Positions 1 through 8,437 of a DNA stretch of 64,000 bases are shown here, piece after piece; position 1 is the stretch's first letter; each line of letters begins with the position of its first letter. The stretch comes from JAFGJQ01 sp964586145. GTDB lineage: Bacteria; Planctomycetota; Phycisphaerae; UBA1845. A model generated the notes under the pieces. That model was not told the DNA's origin and did no database searches. It saw only the letters and a program-made list of their open reading frames with translations. Location: the NCBI GenBank assembly GCA_964586145.1, contig CAZPHH010000003.1:1-64000 (forward strand), read 5' to 3'. The translations under genes and the position numbers were made by a program.

Positions 1-864
1 AACCGGCACCTGATCGGCGACGACGAGCACGGCTGGAGCGACAGCGGTGTCTTCAATTTTGAGGGCGGCTGCTACGCGAAGGTCATCCGGCTGTCGCCCG
101 AGCACGAGCCGCAGATCTACGGCTGCACATCGCGGTTCGGCACGATCCTGGAGAACGTGCCGTACGATGCGCCGTCCCGACGGATCGACCTGGACGACGA
201 CAAGGTCACGGAGAACACGCGGGCGTCGTACCCCCTGGAGTTCATCCCCAACGTGGTCCCGGATCGCATGGTCCGCCGCCACCCGAAGAACGTCATCTTC
301 CTCACCTGCGACGCCTCCGGTGTAATGCCGCCCATCGCCCGGCTGACGCCGGATGAAGCGATGTATCATTTCATCAGCGGATACACGTCGAAAATCGCGG
401 GCACGGAGATCGGCCTGGGCATCGAGCCGCAGATCACCTTCAGCACGTGCTTCGGCGGCCCGTTCATGGTGCACCATCCGTACGTCTATGCGAACCTGCT
501 GAAGAAGAAGCTCATCCAGCACAAGGCCCAGTGCTGGCTGGTCAACACCGGCTGGACGGGCGGACCGTTCGGCGTGGGCAAGCGATTCAGCATCCACCAT
601 ACGCGGGCGTTGCTGGCCGCCGCTCTCGACGGCCGGCTGCACGACGTACAGTATCGCAAGGACAAGCTGTTCGGCTTCGAGGTGCCCACGAGTTGTCCGG
701 ACGTGCCGCAGAACGTGCTGGACCCGTCCGACGGCTGGGGCAACAAGGACGAATACTGGAAGAAATATGACGCGCTGGCCGCCCGGTTCGTCGAAAACTT
801 CAAGCTCTTTGCCGCCGGCTGCACCGACGAAGTGAAGGCGGCCGGCCCCAAGCGGTTGCGTTAG
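1..864 (+). CDS. pckA: Phosphoenolpyruvate carboxykinase (ATP), 3' part
   Basis: C-terminal 287 residues of the ATP-dependent PEP carboxykinase, which converts oxaloacetate and ATP to PEP, CO2 and ADP in gluconeogenesis. The reading frame is already open at base 1, so the start lies outside the window; family members are about 530 residues long, so roughly the first 45 percent is missing. Near the edge lies the metal/nucleotide-binding stretch GDDEHGWSDSGVFNFEGG. Further on come NTRASYPL, with the conserved arginine, and NTGWTGG. The typical C-terminal part ends at a TAG. The next gene converges on it after 28 bp. The identity is secure; the N-terminal phosphate-binding loop cannot be seen. 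Confidence 0.96.
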   Translation, partial: NRHLIGDDEHGWSDSGVFNFEGGCYAKVIRLSPEHEPQIYGCTSRFGTILENVPYDAPSRRIDLDDDKVTENTRASYPLEFIPNVVPDRMVRRHPKNVIFLTCDASGVMPPIARLTPDEAMYHFISGYTSKIAGTEIGLGIEPQITFSTCFGGPFMVHHPYVYANLLKKKLIQHKAQCWLVNTGWTGGPFGVGKRFSIHHTRALLAAALDGRLHDVQYRKDKLFGFEVPTSCPDVPQNVLDPSDGWGNKDEYWKKYDALAARFVENFKLFAAGCTDEVKAAGPKRLR

Positions 865-892
865 ACGAACAGACGCCCGCGCCGCACCGCCG

Positions 893-2350
893 CTACTTCG
901 TTCCCAGGCGCTCGGCCAGCGTCACCAGCGTCTTAACACCGAAGCCGTTGGCGCCCTTGCCCAGGTGCGCCAACGGCTCTTCCTTGATGCCCGGACCCGC
1001 AATGTCGCAGTGAATCCACTTCGTCCCGTTGGGGACCCACTGCTTCAGGAACAGCGCCGCGGTGATGGAGCCGCCCCAGCGGGCCGTCACGTTCTTGCAG
1101 TCGGCGATGGTCGTCTTGAGTTGCTCGGCGTACGGCATGTGCAACGGCAGCTCCCAGTACAATTCATCCTCGTCCGCACCGGCCTGGATCAGCGATTTCG
1201 TGAACGCGGCATCGGTGCCGTACGCGCCCGCGATGTCGTTGCCCAGCGCAATCACACAAGCCCCGGTCAGCGTGGCGGCGTCGACGATCCAGTCCGGCTT
1301 GCGCTCCGCGGCCAGGGCCAGGGCGTCGGCCAAAATCAGTCGCCCCTCCGCGTCCGTGTTGTGCACCTCCACCGTGCGTCCGGACCGGGTGGTGAGAATG
1401 GAGGTGGTGTAGAAGGCCTCCCCGGAGATCGCGTTCTCCGCCAGGGGGGTGATGACGGTCAGCCGGATCGGCAGCTTCAGCCGGGCGACGGCACAGGCGG
1501 CCGGAAACACCATGGCCGCCCCGCCCATGTCGTACTTCATGCCGACCTGCCCGTCCGTCGGCTTGAGGCAGTACCCGCCGGTGTCAAACGTGATGCCCTT
1601 GCCCACCAGGCACAGGTGGCGGCGCGCGCCTCGGGGGGCGTATTCGCCAATGACCATGCGCGGTTTGGCCTTGGCGCCCTGACCGACGCCCAGCACGCCG
1701 CCGCACTTCTCGCGGGCCAGGCGTTTTTCATCCCACACCGTGACCTTCAGTCCGTAGCGCCGGCCCAGGGTGGCAAAGGCCCGGGCCAGACTGGGCGGCT
1801 GAATCACGTTCGGCGGTTCGTTCAACACGTCGCGGGCGAAGTTCACGCAGTCGCAGACGACGGCCCGCCGGCTCAGCTCTTTGCGAATCGCCGCCGGATT
1901 CCGGACGTCGGAGACCAGCAGCACCGGCAGCGGCGGCGTCTTTTTGGCGAGATACTTGTCGAACGTGTATCCGCCCAGCAGGGCGCCTTCCTGCGCGGTG
2001 GCCAGGAGTTCCGCCTGGCGCCCCTCCACGAGCACGACCAGCCGGCTGCACTCCTCCTTCTTCGCGGCGGCCAGCGCAGCGGATACGGCCTTCTTGAGTT
2101 CCAGCCGCGGTGACGAGTGCTCGGCATCGAGCCGGGTCGTGCAGACCAGCAGGCCGGTCTTGCCCACCGTCCCGCGAAGCGCCGTCCGCGCGCCGCCGCG
2201 TTCCTTGGCGGGCCGGGCGGCGGCGACGATTTCCCGGGGCAGCAGCCGGGCGGGAAACGCCGCCTTTTTCTCGTGGAGGTAGGGCAGCAGCAGGCAGTCG
2301 TGATCGCGCGGGGTGTACTTCGTTGCCAGTTCAAACGTTGGTGTGGCCAT
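893..2350 (-). CDS. pepA: Leucyl aminopeptidase (M17 family)
   Basis: 485-residue cytosolic dizinc aminopeptidase that removes N-terminal residues from peptides. The M17 signature NTDAEGRLILADAL is intact and is followed by DAATLTGACVIALG; upstream are the metal-site residues in GKGITFDTGGY and YDMGGAA. The frame stays open 52 codons further upstream, but that stretch is an Arg/Pro-rich translation of non-coding DNA. The ATG at 2350 starts a normal protein (MATPTFELATKY) and has AAGGA about 8 bases before it. It converges with pckA and lies downstream of the unknown gene 2543-3151 on the same strand, separated by 192 bp, so it probably has its own promoter. Confidence 0.95.
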   Translation of the reverse strand: MATPTFELATKYTPRDHDCLLLPYLHEKKAAFPARLLPREIVAAARPAKERGGARTALRGTVGKTGLLVCTTRLDAEHSSPRLELKKAVSAALAAAKKEECSRLVVLVEGRQAELLATAQEGALLGGYTFDKYLAKKTPPLPVLLVSDVRNPAAIRKELSRRAVVCDCVNFARDVLNEPPNVIQPPSLARAFATLGRRYGLKVTVWDEKRLAREKCGGVLGVGQGAKAKPRMVIGEYAPRGARRHLCLVGKGITFDTGGYCLKPTDGQVGMKYDMGGAAMVFPAACAVARLKLPIRLTVITPLAENAISGEAFYTTSILTTRSGRTVEVHNTDAEGRLILADALALAAERKPDWIVDAATLTGACVIALGNDIAGAYGTDAAFTKSLIQAGADEDELYWELPLHMPYAEQLKTTIADCKNVTARWGGSITAALFLKQWVPNGTKWIHCDIAGPGIKEEPLAHLGKGANGFGVKTLVTLAERLGTK

Positions 2351-2542
2351 GCTCCTGTGCGTCCTTGAAGGGATAAGGGCTCTGGATCGTATGCCTGTTC
2401 GGGGCCGGCACGCTCCGTGCGCGGACCGGCACGGGGTCCCGGCCCTGCACGGATTCGCCGACCCGTCCGGCGCGGATCGGAAGTGCGTCCATGCCGGACC
2501 GGCCACCCGGGATCGGTCCGGATCCGCCGGTCCGGGCCGTGC

Positions 2543-3151
2543 CTATAACCGTTCGCGCACGGCGGAGACCACGCTCTTCCAGGTGTTGATCACTTCCTCA
2601 AACTCATAGTGCAGCGTGTCGGACAGAAGAACGAAGTCGTGACCCTCGATGGCGTCGCGCACCTGTAACAGCCGATCGCGGGTCGTCTCGAGCAGATCGG
2701 CGGCCGACTTCCCGTCGATCTGGATACTGTTTACGTCCAGCTTCAGGATGGAGATGGAGTTTGCAATGCCCTGGTGAACCTGGTGCCAGGCGTGCATACA
2801 GCGAGCCAGCAGGTTGATGGCCTCCGGCGTGCGTCCGGCCGCCAGGGCGTCCACGATTCTCATCCGGTCCGCTTCGCTCTGACGCAGCAGTTCGTCGGCC
2901 TGATCCAGGGCGTCGTCGACCAGGTCCCGGGGGCTGCCCGTGAACAGGTCCACCCGCTGGAACGTCCCGAAGGGCTGCGTCATCCGCTCTTCAAAGCCCG
3001 ATCCGGTGATGTCCGCCCCATCACAGCGGATATGCACCACAATGCGGTCCTCCACGCAGACTCGATCGCGCACCTCGTTGACCAGGGCGGACAGCGGCTC
3101 CTTGTCATCCAACGCGGCCTGGTAGGGGCGATCGTCGACGAATACTTCCAC
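2543..3151 (-). CDS. Conserved-looking hypothetical protein
   Basis: 202-residue soluble protein that I do not recognise. The start is set at a GTG (3151) because GGGGAGG lies six bases before it; starting upstream would add 39 Arg/Gly-rich residues with no ribosome-binding site. The first 60 residues alternate hydrophobic and charged positions (EVFVDDRPY, EDRIVVHIRCDG) as in a small beta-rich domain. The rest looks all-helical and acidic (DDALDQADELLRQSEADRM, HQVHQGIANSISIL) and could form a helical bundle. There is no signal peptide, membrane segment or catalytic motif. It follows the LmbE-like gene by 113 bp on the same strand and may be co-transcribed with it. Confidence 0.75.
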   Translation of the reverse strand: MEVFVDDRPYQAALDDKEPLSALVNEVRDRVCVEDRIVVHIRCDGADITGSGFEERMTQPFGTFQRVDLFTGSPRDLVDDALDQADELLRQSEADRMRIVDALAAGRTPEAINLLARCMHAWHQVHQGIANSISILKLDVNSIQIDGKSAADLLETTRDRLLQVRDAIEGHDFVLLSDTLHYEFEEVINTWKSVVSAVRERL

Positions 3152-3264
3152 CTTGCACCTCCCCGCGTGACGTGTGTTGCCCGGATGCGGTTGTCCGCCC
3201 GCGAGCCATCCGGCGACCGTCGCGTCCCAGTATCCGCGCCGCGGCCCCGCGCGTCCAGTCTTGC

Positions 3265-4041
3265 TCACCGCACCGAGTCGGATGCCGAACTGACGTTGTC
3301 CGTGAAGGGAGGCGGGATCCGCCAGTCGCCGAGCATGGCCACCATGTCAGACACGCCGGGCGGGCGCGGCAGCGAGTACATCTCTCCGTACCGAAATCCG
3401 CACCGGGCCCCCTCCGCACCGCTGATCGCACGCACGTAGTGCAACAGCCCGTCCAGCCGGGCCCTGTCAAACTGCGACTGGTAGCACGAAATCGCCGCGA
3501 TCTTCTGCTCCATCACGTCGCTGATGTCCATGACAAAGCAGCCCGGCCAATGCGTGACCTCGGCCGAACCGGGCACCGGGCGGTACACCAGGTGATCCAC
3601 GCGGTGCGGCTCCGTGCCCGCGAATCGCTCGTTCCACTTCGTGAGTTGCGAGTAGAAGCGCGCTCCCTCCGTGATGAGCTGGGCCTGGTAGTGGTCCGGC
3701 GAGCCGGCGGGCGTGCGCCCGGCCATGCCCACCAGAATCTTCGGCCGGTACTTGCGCAGGGCGGTGGCCAGGGCGTAGCGGGCGGCGGGTCCGTCCATCA
3801 GCTCCCGATTGGGCAGGCCCAGGATCTCCCAGGCGGTGGCACCCAGCGCCTCGGCGGCGGCGGCGGCCTCCTTCTCCCGGATTTCCGGGGCGCCGCGCGG
3901 CGTCGGCTCGCCGTTGGTCAGGTGGACCATGCCGACGCGATAGCCTAGCTTGACGAGCTTGGCGATGGCCCCGCCCATGCCGATTTCCAGGTCGTCCGGA
4001 TGCGGCGCGGTGAATACGATGTCCAGCGTGTTGTCAGCCAT
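3265..4041 (-). CDS. PIG-L / LmbE family deacetylase
   Basis: 258-residue zinc-dependent N-deacetylase of the GlcNAc-PI de-N-acetylase (LmbE) family, which includes MshB and BshB of thiol-cofactor synthesis. The zinc motif APHPDDLEIGMGG is near the N-terminus; LTNGEPTPRG and SPDHYQAQ supply further conserved polar residues. ATG 4041 is preferred over the in-frame TTG two codons upstream because AGGGG sits 7 bases before the ATG. A good promoter lies just upstream. The substrate cannot be read from the sequence: bacillithiol-type (BshB-like) is possible, but no other bsh genes are in the window. Confidence 0.88.
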   Translation of the reverse strand: MADNTLDIVFTAPHPDDLEIGMGGAIAKLVKLGYRVGMVHLTNGEPTPRGAPEIREKEAAAAAEALGATAWEILGLPNRELMDGPAARYALATALRKYRPKILVGMAGRTPAGSPDHYQAQLITEGARFYSQLTKWNERFAGTEPHRVDHLVYRPVPGSAEVTHWPGCFVMDISDVMEQKIAAISCYQSQFDRARLDGLLHYVRAISGAEGARCGFRYGEMYSLPRPPGVSDMVAMLGDWRIPPPFTDNVSSASDSVR

Positions 4042-4087
4042 GCCCAACCCCTGCGGAACGCCCCAGGCCGGCCCGCGACCGCCGGTG

Positions 4088-4117
4088 ACTATAGAGGTGC
4101 CCCGCCCCTCTGGTCAA
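4088..4117 (-). promoter_or_regulatory. Sigma70-type promoter for the LmbE-like gene
   Basis: On the minus strand TTGACC (4112-4117) and TATAGT (4088-4093) are 18 bp apart. Transcription would start near 4081, giving a leader of about 40 nt before the ATG at 4041. Confidence 0.6.
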
Positions 4118-4146
4118 GTCGGTCGGCGTCCGCTACAAGGAAACCC

Positions 4147-4644
4147 ATGGAGCGACGGGTCGTTCAGGATGAAGATCGTCCGGCCATTGCCGAATTCATC
4201 GCGCGGCACTGGCACAGCCGCAAGGTGATGAGCGGGGGCAGGGCCTACTACCCGCACGAAGAACGGGGTTTCATCGAGTGGCGCGAGGGGCGGATCGCCG
4301 GCCTGCTCACCTTCACCGTGCAGGGCGATTCCATGGAGATGCTGACGCTCAACGCCATACCCTCCGGACACGGCATCGGCACGGCCATGACGCTGATGGC
4401 GATCGACTTCGCACGCGAGAACAACCTCCGCCGCATCTGGCTGACCACGACCAACGACAACCTGCGGGCGATCGGCTTCTACCAGCGATTGGGTTTTCGC
4501 ATGACCCAGATTCACATCGGCGCCGTGGACAAGGCCCGGTTGATCAAGCCCGAGATTCCCGAGGTCGGCGAAGGCGGCATCCCCATCCACGACGAGGTGG
4601 TCCTCGAACTCACGCTACGGCCGCCCACCCACGCGGCTTCGTAG
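4147..4644 (+). CDS. GNAT family N-acetyltransferase
   Basis: 165-residue acetyl-CoA-dependent acetyltransferase. The acetyl-CoA-binding region is visible as LNAIPSGHGIGTAMTLMAID (the family has Q/RxxGxG/A), followed by the typical late motif NDNLRAIGFYQRLGFRM. The ATG at 4147 has AAGGA at a good distance; the frame upstream of it overlaps the divergent deacetylase promoter and is not coding. The acceptor substrate is unknown. It is divergent from the LmbE-like gene, and 306 bp of non-coding DNA separate it from the tryptophanase-type gene. Confidence 0.88.
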   Translation: MERRVVQDEDRPAIAEFIARHWHSRKVMSGGRAYYPHEERGFIEWREGRIAGLLTFTVQGDSMEMLTLNAIPSGHGIGTAMTLMAIDFARENNLRRIWLTTTNDNLRAIGFYQRLGFRMTQIHIGAVDKARLIKPEIPEVGEGGIPIHDEVVLELTLRPPTHAAS

Positions 4645-4950
4645 GCGCCTGCGACCGAATCGGGAGCATCCGGGCGCCCGCAACCCGGTGGACGATCGCG
4701 TGAGCATCGCTGCGGGCGCCGGGGACTCTGCCTCACCCGATCCCACGCAACGCCCCGCCACCGGCCCGGCCGGAACGCCGGTTCTGAGGAAGGCGCCGGC
4801 CCCATCGTCGCCGACCCCTGCGCCCCGGATCCCTGGATCCGTGTCACACGTGCGGGTCGTTTGACGGCGTGGAGCGATTGCCTTGAAATGGATCGGGGGA
4901 TGAGCCGCGTCGGGTGGAGGCGTGAGGGTGGCCGACCGTGAGAGGCGACG
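4645..4950. other. Intergenic region before the tryptophanase-type gene
   Basis: 306 bp with no gene I can support. Near its 3' end it holds the promoter at 4861-4889. I looked for a small leader peptide with tryptophan codons, as tnaC has in enterobacteria, and saw no convincing one. Confidence 0.5.
4861..4889 (+). promoter_or_regulatory. Promoter of the tryptophanase-type gene
   Basis: TTGACG at 4861-4866, a 17-bp spacer and TGAAAT at 4884-4889. The predicted leader is about 55 nt, ending in GAGAGG before the ATG at 4951. Confidence 0.5.
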
Positions 4951-6306
4951 ATGAAGACGATTATTGAGCCGTTTCGGATCAAAGTGGTGGAGCCGATTCG
5001 CATGACCACCCGCGAGGAGCGGGAGGCGGCGCTGCGGGCGGCGGGCTACAACGTGTTTCTGGTGCATGCCGACGACGTGCTGATCGACCTGCTGACCGAC
5101 AGCGGCACAGGGGCGATGAGCAGCGAGCAGTGGGCGGGCATCATGCGGGGCGACGAGTCGTACGCCGGCGCCCGCAGCTTCTACCGGTTCCAGGACCGGC
5201 TGCGCGAAATCACGGGGTTCCAGCACATTCTGCCGACGCACCAGGGCCGGGCGAGCGAGCGGATTCTGTTCGAGCTGGTCGGCGGGCCCGGCAAGGTCGT
5301 CCCGAACAACAACCACTTTGACACGACGCGGGCGAACGTGGAGCACTCCGGGGCGGAGGCCGTCGATCTGGTCATCGACGAGGGGCGGAACCCGCGCAGT
5401 CGGCATCCGTTCAAGGGCAACCTGGACCCGCAGAAGCTGGAGCGGCTGATCCGGGAGGTCGGGGCGGACCGCGTTCCGCTGGTCATGGTGACCGTGACAA
5501 ACAACAGCGGCGGCGGGCAGCCGGTGAGCCTGGAAAACCTACGGGAGATCCGGCGCATCTGCCACACGTACAACAAGCCGATGTTCCTGGACGCCTGCCG
5601 GTTCGCGGAGAATGCGTTTTTTGTCAGGAAGCGCGAGCCGGGCCAGGCCGATCGCAGCGTGGCGGCCATCGTCCGCGACATGTTTGACCTGGCCGACGGT
5701 GCCACCATCAGCGCCAAGAAGGACGGGCTGGTGAACATCGGCGGCGTGCTGCTGCTGCGGGACGAAGAGCTGACTCGGCGTGCCCGCAACCTGCTGATTC
5801 TGACGGAGGGGTTCCCAACGTACGGCGGATTGGCCGGCCGCGACCTGGAGGCGATGGCCCAGGGTTTTGAGGAAGTGCTGCACGAGGACTACCTGACGTA
5901 TCGCATCCGGAGCGTGGAGTACCTGGGCGAAAAACTGCTGGCCGCGGGGATTCAGATTGTCGAGCCGCCGGGCGGGCACGCGGTGTATCTGGATGCCGCG
6001 TCGTTCTGTCCGCACATTTCGCCACTGGAGTTTCCCGGGCAGGCGCTGGTGTGCGCCCTGTATCGCCATGCCGGGATTCGGGCGGTGGAGATCGGCAGCG
6101 TGATGTTCGGGCGCGGGGACAAGCCGGCCGCGATGGAGCTTGTGCGTCTGGCCATTCCGCGGCGCGTGTACACGCAGTCACACATTGACTACGTGCTGGA
6201 AGCGATCATCGAGGTACACAGGATGCGCGACCAGATACGAGGGCTGCGGATCGTTGACGAGCCGCCCGCGCTGCGGCACTTCACGGCGCGTTTCGAGGAA
6301 CTCTGA
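4951..6306 (+). CDS. tnaA: Tryptophanase-type PLP lyase
   Basis: 451-residue beta-eliminating lyase of the tryptophanase / tyrosine phenol-lyase family, which cleaves L-Trp to indole (or L-Tyr to phenol), pyruvate and ammonia. Family blocks run the full length: LIDLLTDSGTGAMS, PTHQGRASE, the PLP aspartate in FLDACRFAEN, the PLP lysine in SAKKDG (K257), GFPTYGGLAGRDLEAMA and GGHAVYLDA. Residues that separate the two activities favour tryptophanase: position 124 is Asp (HFDTTR) where tyrosine phenol-lyase has Thr, and position 381 is Ile (RAVEIG) where it has the phenol-binding Arg. Some other stretches (LVNIGG) resemble tyrosine phenol-lyase. Tryptophanase is the better call, not a certain one. 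Confidence 0.85.
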   Translation: MKTIIEPFRIKVVEPIRMTTREEREAALRAAGYNVFLVHADDVLIDLLTDSGTGAMSSEQWAGIMRGDESYAGARSFYRFQDRLREITGFQHILPTHQGRASERILFELVGGPGKVVPNNNHFDTTRANVEHSGAEAVDLVIDEGRNPRSRHPFKGNLDPQKLERLIREVGADRVPLVMVTVTNNSGGGQPVSLENLREIRRICHTYNKPMFLDACRFAENAFFVRKREPGQADRSVAAIVRDMFDLADGATISAKKDGLVNIGGVLLLRDEELTRRARNLLILTEGFPTYGGLAGRDLEAMAQGFEEVLHEDYLTYRIRSVEYLGEKLLAAGIQIVEPPGGHAVYLDAASFCPHISPLEFPGQALVCALYRHAGIRAVEIGSVMFGRGDKPAAMELVRLAIPRRVYTQSHIDYVLEAIIEVHRMRDQIRGLRIVDEPPALRHFTARFEEL

Positions 6307-6324
6307 CCGGGCAGGAACCGCCCT

Positions 6325-7623
6325 ATGCCCACGAACGCCGCCACGTCAGTCGGGGCAACCGACCCTGCGAAAGCTTCGCGGGGCAAAGGCTTTCGGCTGG
6401 TCTGTGGGACCCGGGCCGATCTGGCCGGCGTGGCGTGGGCGGAGCTGGCCGCCGACCCGAAGGCCGTCCACGTCAAATCGAACGAGTTGCGGCAGGTCTG
6501 GCGCATCGAGCGAGGCGGGGAGGCCTTTTACGCCAAGGTTTTCAGGACGCTCCGCGGCTGGGAGGCGTGGCGGCTGCGGCTGCGCGGGCGGCCGGAGGTG
6601 CGGGAGTGGCGGGCGGGCGACGGCGCGGACCGGCTGGGAGTGCCGGCGGTCCGGTTTGCGGCGCTGCTGGAGCCGGCCGGACCCGGCGGCGAGATCCGCG
6701 CGGTGCTCGTGTCGCACGCGGTCCCGAATGCCATCACGCTGGCGGATTTCTGGGAGCGGATACAGACCCTGCCCCAGCCGGCCGATCGCGCCCGCCAGGC
6801 CCGGGCGGTCATCGACGCGGTGGCACGATTGGTCGCAAACGCGCACGCCAGTGGCTTTCTGCATCGCGACACCTACTCGGACAACGTGCTCATCGTGCAG
6901 GACGATCGCGGCGATGGGGTCGAGGCTTTCTACGCCGACCTCGGCCAGGCCCGGGTGGGCCGTTCGGTGGGAGACCGACGCGCGGCGGCCAACCTGGCGG
7001 AGTTGGTGCAGTGGTTCCGAACCCGTTCGACGGTCGGCCAGCGTATGAGGTTTCTGACCCGGTACGTTGTGGAACGCTACGGACCGGCGGCCAAGCGTTC
7101 CGCCGGGGCCCGGAGGTTACGGAGGCGGTTTTTCCGCCGGGTGGCCGGTTTGGCACTGCGTCGTCAGCGGCGGCTGGTTGCGAAGCGAGACAGTCGTATC
7201 TTCCGCAACAACACACACTTCCATACATCGAACCTCGGCGGCGGATGGCGGGGGACCTTCACGCTTCGTTTTCGTCGGCGCGAAATGGACCCCCGACCAA
7301 CCCAGCCGGACCGCACACCTGCTGAATGGGCCGAATGGGGGCGGAAGGTGCTGTCGCAGGCAGCGGACGCCGGGCGGATTGCGGGATCGCTGGATCGACT
7401 GGGACTGGTCGGTCGGATTGACCGTCCGCGCGGCCTCTGGGACCGAATCGTGTGGGCTTTCGTGGGGTCGTCCGCGCGGCGGGCGTTTCGGGACGGTCAC
7501 CGGCAGCGGAATCGGGATCTGCCTGTTGCGGCCCCGATTGCGGTGCTGGAGCGGCGGGTGGGCCGGCTGGTTGCCGAGGCGGTGTTGGTTACGGAGCGAG
7601 CGGAAGGGAGGTGTGATGCGTGA
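6325..7623 (+). CDS. Kdo/WaaP-like lipopolysaccharide kinase family protein
   Basis: 432-residue protein kinase-like enzyme of the lipopolysaccharide kinase (Kdo/WaaP) group. It has FYAKVF for the ATP-binding lysine, HASGFLHRDTYSDNVLI for the catalytic loop and FYADLGQARV in place of DFG. About 190 further basic residues follow the kinase core. No membrane segment is apparent. The ATG has AGGA 8 bases upstream and lies 18 bp after the tryptophanase-type stop. Its TGA overlaps the GTG of the macro-domain gene, so the two are probably translated together. In this family the usual substrate is lipid A core sugar; a different substrate is possible here. Confidence 0.8.
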   Translation: MPTNAATSVGATDPAKASRGKGFRLVCGTRADLAGVAWAELAADPKAVHVKSNELRQVWRIERGGEAFYAKVFRTLRGWEAWRLRLRGRPEVREWRAGDGADRLGVPAVRFAALLEPAGPGGEIRAVLVSHAVPNAITLADFWERIQTLPQPADRARQARAVIDAVARLVANAHASGFLHRDTYSDNVLIVQDDRGDGVEAFYADLGQARVGRSVGDRRAAANLAELVQWFRTRSTVGQRMRFLTRYVVERYGPAAKRSAGARRLRRRFFRRVAGLALRRQRRLVAKRDSRIFRNNTHFHTSNLGGGWRGTFTLRFRRREMDPRPTQPDRTPAEWAEWGRKVLSQAADAGRIAGSLDRLGLVGRIDRPRGLWDRIVWAFVGSSARRAFRDGHRQRNRDLPVAAPIAVLERRVGRLVAEAVLVTERAEGRCDA

Positions 7624-8159
7624 GCGAGGACGTTTTTTCTGGAATCGAGATCGTGCGGGGCGACATCACGACCCAACAGGTTGACGCCATCGTGAACGCC
7701 GCGAACACGTCTCTGCTGGGTGGCGGCGGTGTGGACGGGGCCATCCACCGGGCGGCGGGGCCGGAGCTTTTGGCTGAGTGCCGGACGTTGAACGGCTGTC
7801 CCACCGGATCGGCGAGGATCACGAAGGGATATCGCCTGCCGGCCAAGTATGTCATCCATACCGTCGGGCCGGTCTACGGCGGCGGGGGCCGGGCCGTGGC
7901 CGAGAAGCTGGCCTCGTGTTATCGCACGTCGCTGCAACTCGCGGCCGAGCACGGCTGCCGAACGGTGGCGTTCCCGGCGGTGAGTTGTGGTGTCTATGGC
8001 TATCCGTTGGACGAGGCGGCGGACGTGTCGATCGGGGCGGTTCTGGCGTTTCTGGAGGGTTCGGCGTTTCCGGAGCGGGTGCGGTGGGTGCTGTTTGACT
8101 CGGTGGCGTTTTCGGCGTACGAGGCGGGGCTGCGTCGGGCCGGGGGGCCTGGGGCGTAA
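7620..8159 (+). CDS. Macro domain ADP-ribose hydrolase (YmdB-like)
   Basis: 179-residue single macro domain that binds ADP-ribose and in this subfamily removes acetyl or ADP-ribosyl groups. GDITTQQVDAIVNAANTSLL carries the Asp and Asn of the binding and catalytic site; GGGGVDGAIHRAAG and PAVSCGVYGYP are the two phosphate-binding loops. The start is a GTG at 7620 overlapping the TGA of the kinase gene; GGGAGG lies about 9 bases upstream. The overlap suggests a linked function with the kinase-like protein, but this pairing is not a pathway I know. Confidence 0.9.
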   Translation: MSEDVFSGIEIVRGDITTQQVDAIVNAANTSLLGGGGVDGAIHRAAGPELLAECRTLNGCPTGSARITKGYRLPAKYVIHTVGPVYGGGGRAVAEKLASCYRTSLQLAAEHGCRTVAFPAVSCGVYGYPLDEAADVSIGAVLAFLEGSAFPERVRWVLFDSVAFSAYEAGLRRAGGPGA

Positions 8160-8196
8160 GGGTGGTGTTGGGGTCGTCGTGACGGCCGCGATCGCC

Positions 8197-8225
8197 TTGA
8201 CAGGGCTTCTGGTGCCCCGAACAAT
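8197..8225 (+). promoter_or_regulatory. Promoter of the subtilase gene
   Basis: A perfect TTGACA (8197-8202), 17 bp, then AACAAT (8220-8225). The predicted 5' leader before the ATG at 8438 is about 205 nt, long enough to hold regulation, though I see no known riboswitch in it. Confidence 0.5.
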
Positions 8226-8437
8226 AGTTTCCGTGGCGGTAGGGATGGGAGTTGTACGCACCCCGGAGTGCGGGGATGTGGCTGCGCTCGGTCGCCGATG
8301 CACCGTGTGGGGTCTGGCGCCCGGGGCAGGTGTTGCAGTCATTGGGTGGCATGGCGGATTCGCGTTCCGCCAGTCCGAGCCCCCGCGCCTCCAGGGAGCC
8401 CGTTTGGAAATCGCGTGAGAAAGGCCTGGGAATCAAG

